Shown: piece after piece, positions 54,399 to 62,776 of the stretch
Layout of the letters: the number at the start of each line of letters is the position of its first letter
Numbering within the stretch: the first letter of the stretch is position 1
Origin: Rhizobium sp. Q54
GTDB taxonomy: Bacteria; Pseudomonadota; Alphaproteobacteria; UBA2966; CAIVPW01
Length of the DNA: 64,000 nt
Assembly: GCA_945947575.1 (NCBI GenBank)
Contig: CAMEYM010000010.1
Coordinates: 1-64,000, forward strand
Direction of reading: 5' to 3'
Position numbers and translations under genes: made by a program
The notes under the pieces: model-generated
Database searches by the model: none
The model's input: the letters and a program-made list of their open reading frames with translations, nothing else
Told to the model about the DNA's origin: nothing

Positions 54399-55346
54399 CT
54401 ACCGCAACTGAACGATCGTCACCGCGTTCTGGGCGTTCTGCGGGATGACGAGCTGGTTGCGCTTGGAGTCGTAGGCCATCGAGGCGGCGGTCGGGATGCC
54501 GTCGGCGATCGCCTCGGCCGGCTGGTTCGGGCGGATGCGGGCGACGGTGCCGCGCACGACACTCGAAATCAGCTTGGTGCCGTCGGCGAGGATCACGAGA
54601 CCGTCGTTGCCGGCGTCGGTGGACTTCTCGGTCTTCAGGATTTTGCCGTTCGGATCGTAGGTGAGCACGTCGTCGGTGCCGATCAGCACGACGACGATGT
54701 TGCCCTGACCGTCAATGGCGATGCCGTTCGGACGGTTGACCTGTTCGCCTTCGGCAAACACGGAGATCTGACCGGCAGGCGTGATCTTGTGCACCTTGTT
54801 GGTGCCGGTGTCGGTGACATAGATCGTGCCGTCACGCGCGACCTCGAGGTCGTTGAGCGTCATCGCGCCCTGGATGACGTGCTCGCCCTTGGGCTGGCCG
54901 GTCGCCATGTCGAACTTGCGCACCGTATCCATGTCGGCGATGTAGAGAACGCCGCCTTCGATGTCGGAGCCGCGCGGATCGTTCAACGTAATGCCGTTGC
55001 TGGGCTGGTTGGTGCCGGCCGGCGCGATCCACTTCAGCGTGTGCACGGTGCCGTCCGGATTGAGCAGCGAGATGTAGCCGTCGTTGGCGCGCACGGTGTT
55101 ACCGACGCCGGTGTTCACGACGACGTAGCGGTCGTTCTGCGCGTCATACGAAACGCTTTCGGCGCTGAGGAAGCTGCCGAAGGTCTTGATGTTGTCGCGC
55201 AGGGCGAGCGCCGTGCCGGCGACGAACGGTTGCGTCTGGCCGGCGGCGGCCGCCTGGCCGGGGGTGGCGGGCGTCGGCATCTGCTGGGCGACAGCGGTGC
55301 CAATCAGTGCGGCAACGGCAACAGTTGCGAGAAGCAGTTTCTGCAT
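54399..55346 (-). CDS. Exported NHL/SMP-30-like beta-propeller protein
   Basis: A 315-residue protein with a signal peptide (MQKLLLATVAVAALIGTAVA-QQ) followed by repeated propeller blades: YDAQNDRYVVVNTG, EGGVLYIADMDTVRKFD, ARDGTIYVTDTGTNKVHKI, IDGQGNIVVVLIGTDDVLTYD and YDSKRNQLVIPQNAQNAVTI. The wording is that of the gluconolactonase/NHL-type six-bladed propellers. The metal-binding Glu/Asn/Asp set of SMP-30 enzymes cannot be confirmed by eye, so it may be a binding protein. ATG 55346 has a TTAGGAG site. It ends with a strong terminator. Confidence 0.82.
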   Translation of the reverse strand: MQKLLLATVAVAALIGTAVAQQMPTPATPGQAAAAGQTQPFVAGTALALRDNIKTFGSFLSAESVSYDAQNDRYVVVNTGVGNTVRANDGYISLLNPDGTVHTLKWIAPAGTNQPSNGITLNDPRGSDIEGGVLYIADMDTVRKFDMATGQPKGEHVIQGAMTLNDLEVARDGTIYVTDTGTNKVHKITPAGQISVFAEGEQVNRPNGIAIDGQGNIVVVLIGTDDVLTYDPNGKILKTEKSTDAGNDGLVILADGTKLISSVVRGTVARIRPNQPAEAIADGIPTAASMAYDSKRNQLVIPQNAQNAVTIVQLR

Positions 55347-55533
55347 TGTGTAGCTCCTAATTCGACTCGGGGGAGGGGTGCGCGAGGCGCTGTACGGGAA
55401 GTGGTCCTCCCAGGGGGCCTGCGGCACCTGTGCGGAGGAGATAGGGGCGACGGGTCACGCTCCCGCTGCGCCGGAGTGATGCAGCGCGTGGAGATGACGG
55501 ACTGATGACGGGCCGCACTGCGTGTGCGGCGCG

Positions 55534-55570
55534 CCCCCACCCTGCCCTCCCCTTGACGAAAGGGGGAGGG
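55534..55570. repeat. REP-like intergenic palindrome, copy 3
   Basis: CCCCCACCC-TG-CCCTCCCC ... AAAGGGGGAGGG, nearly the same as the element at 34029-34065 (CCCCCACCCCAGCCCTCCCC half). It lies just after the pirin stop codon on the minus strand. On the minus strand a short T-poor region follows, so it is a repeat more than a terminator. Confidence 0.5.
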
Positions 55571-55577
55571 TTCTTGC

Positions 55578-56423
55578 CTAGAGGCGGCCGTCGCGCCGCA
55601 GCTGGTCGCGGATGTCGAGGATGCGGCGCTCGCCGGCGCGCAACGACGCGGGGCTGGTGTGCACGGAATAACGGCCAAGCACGAGATCGTGAGCGTGCGG
55701 CGCGGCAGAGCCGAGGACGAACTCGGCATCGGCTTCGGCAGCGAATTCGATCGGCGCACTGCCGGGCTCGAAGGTCGCGAGATCGCCGGCGTTCAGAGAC
55801 TCGATCGCGCGCACGCGGCCGGAAGCGAGGGCGGTCCAGGCGATGGAGTGGTCGGCCGGCGGCTGATAGGTCCACGTCTCGCCGGCGCGCAGGTGCACGG
55901 CGAGGTAGTTCATCGAGCCGGGCGCGCGCAGCGGGCTGACGGCGCCGTCGTAGGAGCCGACGAGCACGCGGGCGGGACCGGCCTTCGCGACCGACTCGGG
56001 TGACTGATAGACGCTCTCGATCTCGCCCAGTTCCTGGTCGGGCGGCAGCGCGATCCACAGCTGGAAGCCGCGCGTCGGCTTGGTGCCGGGACCGCCACCG
56101 TGCCACGCACCGTGGGCCGCCTTGAACCACTCGACGCTGCCCGTCGAGATCGTGCCGGTCGCGCCGGTGGTGTCCTCGTAGCGGGAATCGCCTTCGAACA
56201 AGTACGTCACCGTGGCGATGCCGGAATGCGGGTGCAGGCCGAATCCGCCGAAGGCGCTCTTGGTCGTGTCGAACAGGTCGATGAACACGAACGGCTTCAG
56301 GAGCTCGCCGAGATCGCCGGGACTGACGAGACGCGTGATCGCGCCGTGGCTGCTGCCGCGCGTGCGATGCACGATGCTGCGCGCCTCGGATGTCACGAGC
56401 GGCTTGCGGGCGAGTGCGGTCAT
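55578..56423 (-). CDS. Pirin family protein
   Basis: A 281-residue bicupin. The N-terminal cupin has LLKPFVFIDLFD, then GLHPHSGIATVTYLFEGDSRYEDTTG, with the two histidines of HPH that bind metal in pirin. The second metal motif is altered: AAHGAWHGGG where typical pirins have a His-x-Glu (H-S-E or H-A-E), so the glutamate ligand is replaced by Gly. Bacterial pirins act as quercetinases, regulators or redox proteins. It is 16 nt downstream of an FMN reductase gene, forming a likely two-gene operon next to the divergent HxlR regulator. Confidence 0.88.
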   Translation of the reverse strand: MTALARKPLVTSEARSIVHRTRGSSHGAITRLVSPGDLGELLKPFVFIDLFDTTKSAFGGFGLHPHSGIATVTYLFEGDSRYEDTTGATGTISTGSVEWFKAAHGAWHGGGPGTKPTRGFQLWIALPPDQELGEIESVYQSPESVAKAGPARVLVGSYDGAVSPLRAPGSMNYLAVHLRAGETWTYQPPADHSIAWTALASGRVRAIESLNAGDLATFEPGSAPIEFAAEADAEFVLGSAAPHAHDLVLGRYSVHTSPASLRAGERRILDIRDQLRRDGRL

Positions 56424-56439
56424 CGAGGTCTCTCCTATT

Positions 56440-57063
56440 CTACGCCGCCACCTGCTGGCGCGCCGCGCGCAAGGCGTGGCCCCACCAGGTCAGCTCGGCA
56501 ATGATGTTGTTGGCGGCGTCCTTGACCCAGGGCGTCGCGCTGTAGGTCTCGGCGGCTTCCGGAAGCGTCGCCTTCATGGTCGCCATGAAGACTTCCGCGG
56601 GCACATGCACGGCGGTGCGCGTCGGTGCCATCTTCAGTTCGACCGCGACCTGACGCAGCTGCTCGACGGCACGCGCGCCGCCGACGCCGCCGTACGAGAC
56701 GAACGCGACCGGCTTCTGGTTCCACTCGCGATAGAGCCAGTCGAGGGCGTTCTTCAGCACGGCGGTGTAGCCGTGGTTGTACTCGGGGGCGACCAGGACA
56801 AAGCCGTCGGCAGACGCGATCTTGGCCGACCACGCGGCCACGAGAGGGTCGCTGGGCGGACCGGACGACCACGACGGCGAAACCGGCGCGTTGAAGAAGG
56901 GCAGCGGCCAGTCGCGCAGGTCCACCAGCTCGGCGTTGATGCCGGGGGCGCCGTTGAGCTGGCCGAGGATCCACCGGGCGGGCTTTTCGCTGTAACGGCC
57001 CTCGCGGGTGCTGCCGAGGATCACGAGAATCTTGAGGGAGTTCGGGGGGCTGAGGGCATTCAT
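56440..57063 (-). CDS. NADPH-dependent FMN reductase (flavodoxin-like)
   Basis: A 207-residue flavodoxin-fold oxidoreductase: ILVILGSTREGRYSEKPARW binds FMN phosphate, and LVAPEYNHGYTAVLKNALDWL (partial) is the second family motif. This group includes ArsH- and azoreductase-like quinone reductases. ATG 57063 was chosen; a longer frame begins upstream inside the operator. It is first of an operon with pirin, divergent from hxlR. Confidence 0.92.
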   Translation of the reverse strand: MNALSPPNSLKILVILGSTREGRYSEKPARWILGQLNGAPGINAELVDLRDWPLPFFNAPVSPSWSSGPPSDPLVAAWSAKIASADGFVLVAPEYNHGYTAVLKNALDWLYREWNQKPVAFVSYGGVGGARAVEQLRQVAVELKMAPTRTAVHVPAEVFMATMKATLPEAAETYSATPWVKDAANNIIAELTWWGHALRAARQQVAA

Positions 57064-57066
57064 GGG

Positions 57067-57104
57067 TTGGTTCCGTCCTGAGGCCTGGTATAATTCAGTT
57101 ACCA
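57067..57104 (+). promoter_or_regulatory. hxlR promoter with overlapping TGGTA-N9-TACCA operator
   Basis: A sigma70-like promoter for the plus strand: TTGGTT (57067-57072), 16 bp, TATAAT (57089-57094). The inverted repeat TGGTA (57086-57090) / TACCA (57100-57104) covers the -10 box. It lies between the divergent FMN reductase (start 57063) and hxlR (start 57151), as expected for the HxlR operator controlling both. Confidence 0.75.
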
Positions 57105-57150
57105 AGACTATCTATGGAACCATCGACGCCGCACAAGGGGGCACACCGAA

Positions 57151-57570
57151 GTGACCAAGCCACTCCCTGCGTCTCCAAGGAACATGAAGGACGGTGCCTG
57201 CCCGGCTGTGCGCGAAGTGCTGAGCCGCGTCGGCGACAAGTGGAGCGTGCTGGTGATCGGCCTGCTCGGCGCGGGGCCCCGGCGATTCTCCGACCTGCGC
57301 CGCGGCATCGAGGGCATCTCGCAGCGGATGCTGACGCTGACCCTGCGCGGTCTCGAGCGCGACGGCATGGTGACGCGCACCGTCTATCCAACTCAGCCGC
57401 CGAGCGTGGTGTATACGCTGACGACTCTCGGCCACACGCTGCTCGATCCGATCAAGGAACTCGCCGCGTGGGCGGAAGGGAACCGCCTCGCCATTCAGGA
57501 AGCGCGAGCACGCTTCGATGCGGATTCCGAGGCGCAGGGGCGGACGAAACCGACGCACCGACCGGCGTAG
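57151..57570 (+). CDS. HxlR-family transcriptional regulator
   Basis: A 139-residue winged-helix regulator. The signature is [23 protein letters not shown], then [38 protein letters not shown] (key parts only) and [14 protein letters not shown]. The cysteine at the start of the domain is the one that senses quinones or electrophiles in YodB/QorR-type members. GTG start at 57151. Divergent from an FMN reductase-pirin pair with a palindromic operator between, so it very probably controls that pair. Confidence 0.93.
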   Translation: MTKPLPASPRNMKDGACPAVREVLSRVGDKWSVLVIGLLGAGPRRFSDLRRGIEGISQRMLTLTLRGLERDGMVTRTVYPTQPPSVVYTLTTLGHTLLDPIKELAAWAEGNRLAIQEARARFDADSEAQGRTKPTHRPA

Positions 57571-57658
57571 GGCGGCGAGCGCGGATGCGCGAGTCAAGGC
57601 GGAGGCCCGCACGTCGCAAGAAACAGCACCGATGCCGAGCGCAACGATTTGCGCGGCG

Positions 57659-58084
57659 CTACCGGGGCGAGCGCTCGCGCGCCTCGGCCTGCGCGGCGAT
57701 GCTGCGGAACGTGTTGGTACCAGGACGCGCCCCGGCACGCGCCATGGCTTCGGTGACCCAGCGGTTGGACCGGCCGGCGCAACCAACCCCGTAGCGCGCA
57801 TCGGCGTCGCCATCTCCGACGAACGCGAGCCGGTACTCGTAGCACCGGACGCCGGGTGCGCGTCGTGCGTCCTCGAAATGGCGCAGGGTCTCGACGACGG
57901 CGGGCACACCGTTCGGGCCGACCGTGAACTCTTCGCGCGCGGGCAGTCCGGGTGCGGAGCGATTGAGCGCGACGGCCAGCGCCGGAAACGTGGTGATGCG
58001 TAGCGGCGCCCACACGTCCTCGGGCGCCGCGCACGCAGCGAGCAGGAGGGCGAGCGCGCTAGAGGAAGCTGTACGGATCGACAT
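57659..58084 (-). CDS. Small predicted lipoprotein
   Basis: A roughly 141-residue protein with a lipoprotein signal: [18 protein letters not shown], lipobox L-A-A-C. The mature part has no recognised domain; it holds [28 protein letters not shown] and two further cysteines ([16 protein letters not shown]). The start ATG 58084 lies 26 bp inside the end of priA on the same strand. Function unknown; the overlap suggests co-expression with priA. Confidence 0.68.
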   Translation of the reverse strand: MSIRTASSSALALLLAACAAPEDVWAPLRITTFPALAVALNRSAPGLPAREEFTVGPNGVPAVVETLRHFEDARRAPGVRCYEYRLAFVGDGDADARYGVGCAGRSNRWVTEAMARAGARPGTNTFRSIAAQAEARERSPR

Positions 58085-60266
58085 CGATTTGCAGGCGGAC
58101 ACCGTTGGGCGCCGGCGCGCGCGTCACCCAGTCGCGCACAACCGACTGCACGTTGACGCTGCGTTCGGCGCGCAGCAGCAAGCGGTAGCGGTGCCGGCCG
58201 CGCAGGAGCGCGAGGGGCGCCGGCGCCGGCCCTAGCACGCGCACGCCGTCAAGGCGTGGCGCGGCGCGCGACAATGCATGCGCGTGCGCTTCGACCCGCG
58301 GCGCGTCGTGCCCCGACACGATGAGCGCGACCAGGCGGCCGAACGGCGGCCACCCGCCCGCGCGACGATCCTCGGACTCGCGCGCCAGGAATCCGGCGCG
58401 GTCGCCCGACAGCAGCGCCTCGATCACGGGATGGTCCGGCAGATACGTTTGCAGGTAGACGCGGCCGGGACGCTCGGCACGGCCGGCGCGCCCCGCCACC
58501 TGGCTGAGCAGCTGAAAGGTGCGCTCGGAGGCGCGCAGATCGCCGCCGCCGAGTCCCAGATCGGCGTCGACCACGGCGACCACCGTGAGCAGCGGGAAGT
58601 GGTGACCTTTGGCGACGATCTGGGTGCCGATGAGGATGTCGACCGCATGCTCGGCGACGGCACGCACCATTGCCGCGGCGCCGGCCGGGCCGGTGATGGT
58701 ATCGCTGGCCATGACGGCGGCGCGCGCTTCGGGAAACAGCTCGCGCACTTCTTCGTGGATGCGCTCGACGCCGGGGCCGCACGGAGCGAGGGAGTCGAGC
58801 GACGCGCAGGCGGGACATGCCTTGGGCAGCGGCACGGAATGCCCGCAGTGGTGACAGGCGAGGCGACCGACATAGCGGTGCTCGACCAGCCACGCCTGGC
58901 AGTTCGGACACTGCATGCGGTGGCCGCACGTGCGGCACAGGGTGAGCGGAGCGTAGCCGCGGCGATTGAGGAACAGCATCGCCTGACTGCCCTCGCCCAG
59001 CGCGCGCGTCACAGCGTCGACGACCACGGGCGAGAGCCAGCGGCCGCGCGCCGGCGGCGCCGCACGCATGTCGACGGCGCGGATGGCAGGCAACTGGGCG
59101 TCGCCGTGACGCTCGGGCAGATGAATGGCCGTGTAGCGGCCGGCCTCGACGTTGACGACAGTTTCGAGGGACGGCGTCGCCGACGCCAGCACCACCGGCA
59201 GACCCGCGATGTGGCCGCGCGCCACGGCCATGTCGCGCGCGTTGTAGATGACTCCCTCCTCCTGCTTGTAGGAAGCGTCGTGCTCCTCGTCGATGACGAT
59301 TAGGCCGAGGTTGGCAAAGGGCAGGAACAACGCCGAGCGCGCGCCGACGACGACCTGGGCGCGGCCCTCGGCGACGGCGCGCCAGGTATTGCGGCGGGTC
59401 GCCATCGACAGCTCCGAGTGCCATTCCGACGGTGCGGCGCCGAAGCGGACGTGGAAGCGCTCGAGCCACTGCGCCGTGAGCGAGATCTCCGGCACCAGCA
59501 CGAGGACCTGCTGACCCTGCGCGAGCGACTCCGCGACGGCATCGAGGTAGACCTCGGTTTTGCCCGAGCCGGTGACGCCGTCGAGCACGGTGACGGAGAA
59601 GGTGCGGGCTCGTACGCGGGCGCGCAGCTCGCGCGCGGCGGCGTCCTGAGCGGGCGATAGCGTGACCGCGGCCGTGGCGCGCAGCGGGATATGCTCGATC
59701 GCAGCGAGCATGGCGGGACTCAGCAGGCCGGCGTCGGCCATGCTGCGCACGACACCGGCGCTGACCTCGGCCTCGCGCGCGAGATCGGCGGCGGCACGGA
59801 CGACGCCGTCGGCGAGCACCGCGGCGACGCGCTGGCGGGCGTCGGTCATGCGGCCGGAGCCGGCGTGCGAGAGCACGTAGCCGGTGCGGGCCTGCGGCGG
59901 CTCGAGCGCGGCAGGCACGCTGAGCGCCAGGCGCAGCACGGCGCCGAGTGGTGCCACGGTGTAGTTGGCGACCCACGCGAGGAAGGCGCGCGTGGTCTCG
60001 GACCACGGCGGCAAATCGATGCGCTCGGCGATGGAGCGCAGCTTGTCCGCGGCAACGTCGCCGACGCCTTCGCTCCACACGATGCCGCTGACGCGCCGAG
60101 GACCGAGCGGCACGTGCACGTAGTCACCGGGTGCGAGCGCGAGCCCGTCCGGTACGACGTAATCGTACACGTTCGCGAACGGCAGCGGCAACAACACGCC
60201 GACGCGCGCACCCGGATGAAAAACCGGAGCAGAGCGCGCCGCTACGCTGGCGGGCATGGGAGGCAT
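58059..60266 (-). CDS. priA: Primosomal protein N' (replication restart helicase)
   Basis: A 735-residue helicase. N-terminal 3'-end-binding domain starts [21 protein letters not shown]. The helicase core has Walker [12 protein letters not shown], the DEEH box [16 protein letters not shown], and HATP/APSLET-like [10 protein letters not shown]. Two zinc-binding clusters follow ([34 protein letters not shown]). Complete at the C-terminus. An ATG three codons downstream (60257) is another start. Divergent from DUF484, with the gene starts about 16 bp apart or overlapping. Confidence 0.97.
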   Translation of the reverse strand: MPPMPASVAARSAPVFHPGARVGVLLPLPFANVYDYVVPDGLALAPGDYVHVPLGPRRVSGIVWSEGVGDVAADKLRSIAERIDLPPWSETTRAFLAWVANYTVAPLGAVLRLALSVPAALEPPQARTGYVLSHAGSGRMTDARQRVAAVLADGVVRAAADLAREAEVSAGVVRSMADAGLLSPAMLAAIEHIPLRATAAVTLSPAQDAAARELRARVRARTFSVTVLDGVTGSGKTEVYLDAVAESLAQGQQVLVLVPEISLTAQWLERFHVRFGAAPSEWHSELSMATRRNTWRAVAEGRAQVVVGARSALFLPFANLGLIVIDEEHDASYKQEEGVIYNARDMAVARGHIAGLPVVLASATPSLETVVNVEAGRYTAIHLPERHGDAQLPAIRAVDMRAAPPARGRWLSPVVVDAVTRALGEGSQAMLFLNRRGYAPLTLCRTCGHRMQCPNCQAWLVEHRYVGRLACHHCGHSVPLPKACPACASLDSLAPCGPGVERIHEEVRELFPEARAAVMASDTITGPAGAAAMVRAVAEHAVDILIGTQIVAKGHHFPLLTVVAVVDADLGLGGGDLRASERTFQLLSQVAGRAGRAERPGRVYLQTYLPDHPVIEALLSGDRAGFLARESEDRRAGGWPPFGRLVALIVSGHDAPRVEAHAHALSRAAPRLDGVRVLGPAPAPLALLRGRHRYRLLLRAERSVNVQSVVRDWVTRAPAPNGVRLQIDVDPYSFL

Positions 60267-60282
60267 CGCCTACACTGTGCCG

Positions 60283-61005
60283 GTGAGCACCAAGCTCGAC
60301 AATGCGTTTCACACCGCCGATGAGCGCCCTAGCGCGGCCGATGTCGCCGCCTACCTCGCCCGCCATCCGGATTTCCTCAACGAGCGGCCGGAGCTTCTGG
60401 AAGCCCTGACGCCGCCCGCCGAGCGCAGCGGCCGCCGCGTGCTCGACATGCAACGCTACATGCTGGCGCGCCTGCAGGGCACGCTGCGCGAGTCCCGCGC
60501 CCGCGAGGCCGAGCTGCTGGCTTCGGTGCGTGCCAACCGCACCAGCGCGGCGCGCACGCATGCGGCGGTGCTGGCTCTATGCGATTCGGGCGCACTCGAC
60601 AACCTTGTGGAGATCATCAGCAACGACCTGCCCACCCTGCTCGAGGTTGACGTCGTCGTCATCGGCGTCGAGGCGGAGCCGGAGCGCACAGGGTCGCTGC
60701 ACTCAACGGCGGGGGTTTGCCTTTTGCCGAGCGGCTCGGTGGAAGCGCTGCTGGGCACGTCGCGCGACGTGTTGCTCACGCTCTCGCTCGGTCCGGAGGC
60801 GCAGCTCTTTGGCGGCGCCGCCGCGTTGGTGAAGTCGGCCGCGTTCCTGCGGCTGCGGTTGGGGCCGCCGGGCCGGCCCGCCATGCTGGCGCTGGGCAGC
60901 CGTGACATACAGCGCTTCGCACCGGGCCAGGGCACCGACATGCTGGCGTTCCTTGCCGAAGGTCTTGGCCGGCGCATGCGGGAATGGCTGGACTACGCGC
61001 TGTAG
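60283..61005 (+). CDS. DUF484 protein
   Basis: A 240-residue protein with N-terminal [27 protein letters not shown], the DUF484 hallmark, then a coiled coil ([24 protein letters not shown], part) and a GAF-like domain ending [17 protein letters not shown]484 is a usual neighbour of xerC in Proteobacteria, also here (22-nt overlap). The start GTG 60283 removes a short N-terminal extension that would overlap priA. Function unproven in the family. Confidence 0.88.
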   Translation: MSTKLDNAFHTADERPSAADVAAYLARHPDFLNERPELLEALTPPAERSGRRVLDMQRYMLARLQGTLRESRAREAELLASVRANRTSAARTHAAVLALCDSGALDNLVEIISNDLPTLLEVDVVVIGVEAEPERTGSLHSTAGVCLLPSGSVEALLGTSRDVLLTLSLGPEAQLFGGAAALVKSAAFLRLRLGPPGRPAMLALGSRDIQRFAPGQGTDMLAFLAEGLGRRMREWLDYAL

Positions 61006-61940
61006 AGCCAATCCGCGCCGAGGCGAGTGTTCGCGCCGCCGTCACCGATTGGGCCACGTGGCTCGCTTCCGAGCGCCGCGCGGCCGCCAATACCCTCGCC
61101 GCCTACCAGAGCGACGTCGCCGCCTTCTTCGCGTTCCTCACCGAGCATCTGGGTCAGACGCCCACTCTCAATGACCTCGGCCGCCTGCGCGCCGCCGACC
61201 TCCGCGCCTACATGGCGAACCGGCGCGCCAACGGATTGCAGAGCTCCTCGGTGGCGCGTGGGCTGTCGACCGTGCGCGGGTTCTTCCGCTTCCTCGAGCG
61301 CCGCGGCTTGGTCAGCAACGCCGCCATCGCCGGCGTGCGCTCGCCGAAGCTGCCGCGCGCAGTGCCCAAGCCACTGACCGTCGATGCGGCGCGCGACGTG
61401 CTGGTGACGGCGGCGGAGTCCGGCGTCGCGTGGGTGGGATTGCGCGACGTTGCGCTGCTGACACTTCTGTATGGCTGCGGACTGCGCATCGGTGAGGCGC
61501 TCGGACTCAAGCGCGCCGTCGCGCCGCTGGGAACCAGCCTGATCGTCACCGGCAAGGGCAATAAGCAGCGCATGGTGCCGATCCTCCCGGCGGTGCGCGA
61601 CGCGGTGGCGGCGTATGTCGCGGCCTGCCCCCTGACGCTCGCCGCCGATGGGCCTCTCTTTGTCGGCGAGCGCGGCGCCGCGCTGCAAGCCGCGATCGTG
61701 CAGAAGCGTGTGCGCGCCATCCGCGCCGCGCTCGACCTGCCGGACACCGCAACGCCGCATGCGCTGCGCCACAGCTTCGCGACTCACCTGCTCGGCGCGG
61801 GCGGCGACTTGCGCACCATTCAGGAACTGCTGGGACATGCGTCGCTATCGACGACCCAGCGCTACACGGACGTCGACGCCGAGCGGCTGCGCGAGGTCTA
61901 CGACAAGGCGCACCCCCGCGCGCGTTCGCGCCCGAGCTAG
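60984..61940 (+). CDS. xerC: Tyrosine recombinase XerC
   Basis: A 318-residue site-specific recombinase that resolves chromosome dimers with XerD. The SAM-like N-terminal domain ([22 protein letters not shown], part) and the catalytic domain are complete: Arg in [13 protein letters not shown], Lys in VTGKGNKQR, HxLR in [14 protein letters not shown], His in [11 protein letters not shown] and Tyr in RYTDVD. The ATG lies within the end of the DUF484 gene. It is a housekeeping Xer protein and not evidence of a mobile element. The stop codon shares CTAG with the convergent patatin gene. Confidence 0.95.
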   Translation: MAGLRAVEPIRAEASVRAAVTDWATWLASERRAAANTLAAYQSDVAAFFAFLTEHLGQTPTLNDLGRLRAADLRAYMANRRANGLQSSSVARGLSTVRGFFRFLERRGLVSNAAIAGVRSPKLPRAVPKPLTVDAARDVLVTAAESGVAWVGLRDVALLTLLYGCGLRIGEALGLKRAVAPLGTSLIVTGKGNKQRMVPILPAVRDAVAAYVAACPLTLAADGPLFVGERGAALQAAIVQKRVRAIRAALDLPDTATPHALRHSFATHLLGAGGDLRTIQELLGHASLSTTQRYTDVDAERLREVYDKAHPRARSRPS

Positions 61941-62767
61941 GCGAGGGCGCGCAGCGCCTGGGCGCTGCGTTCGACGCAGGCGCGGCCCTCGGCAATCACG
62001 GCACCGGCACGCTCGAACTGGAACGGCCCGACGCCACTGAGGTTCGGCACCAGAACGATGTCGGCGGGTTCGCTGGCGAATCGGGCGAGCGTGATTTGCA
62101 CCTGCATGATCGTGACCGCGCGGGCCATCGCCTCGAAGTACGATGGCCGATTGGCACGCCACCCGCGCAGGCGCTCCAGCATGGTGCGCGGCTCGCGCGG
62201 CTCGCTGCGCCACAGGCGCGAGCTGTTGACGTCCACCGCGATGACGATGTCGGCCCCAAGAGAGCGCGCGGCGGAAACCGGCACCGGGTTCACCAAACCA
62301 CCGTCGAGCAGCCACTGGGTGCCGACCTGCACCGGCGTGAAGATCCCTGGCAGGCCGATGGAGGCCCGCACCGCGCGGGCGATGGCGCCGGTTCGCAGCC
62401 ATACCTCGCCGCCACTTTCGATGTCGGTCGCCACTGCGGCGAACGGCACGGCGCACTCCTCGATGTCGCCGCCAATGCCGTGCTCCGCCAGCAGCGTCTC
62501 GATGCGGGCGCCGTCGATCAGGCCGCCGCGCGCGATGCGCACATCGAGCAGGCGTGCCATGCCGCGCCAGTGCAACGCGTCGGCCCAGGTGTGCAGCGCC
62601 GGCAGACGACCCATGGCGTGGGCAGCGCCGACCAGCGCGCCCATCGACGTGCCGCACACGACGTCCGGCACTACGCCAAGGTCGGCGAGCGCTTCGAGCA
62701 CGCCGATATGGGCCCACCCGCGCGCCGAGCCGCCGCCCAATGCCACGCCGATGCGTGGGCGGCTCAT
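61937..62767 (-). CDS. Patatin-like phospholipase family protein (RssA-like)
   Basis: A 276-residue serine hydrolase-fold protein. The oxyanion loop is [12 protein letters not shown], the nucleophile elbow GTSMGA (GxSxG) and the catalytic Asp in [11 protein letters not shown] (DG-G motif). RssA/YchK type by length and motifs. In the family the substrate is mostly unknown, probably a phospholipid or ester. Convergent with xerC with the stop codons in a shared CTAG; lpdA lies upstream on the same strand. Confidence 0.92.
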   Translation of the reverse strand: MSRPRIGVALGGGSARGWAHIGVLEALADLGVVPDVVCGTSMGALVGAAHAMGRLPALHTWADALHWRGMARLLDVRIARGGLIDGARIETLLAEHGIGGDIEECAVPFAAVATDIESGGEVWLRTGAIARAVRASIGLPGIFTPVQVGTQWLLDGGLVNPVPVSAARSLGADIVIAVDVNSSRLWRSEPREPRTMLERLRGWRANRPSYFEAMARAVTIMQVQITLARFASEPADIVLVPNLSGVGPFQFERAGAVIAEGRACVERSAQALRALA

Positions 62768-62776
62768 GAATTGAGG

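Noticed and set aside
60984-61940. xerC as the integrase of a mobile element
   Set aside because: It has the standard XerC length and the usual DUF484 neighbour; there are no att-like repeats, cargo genes or tRNA target nearby.
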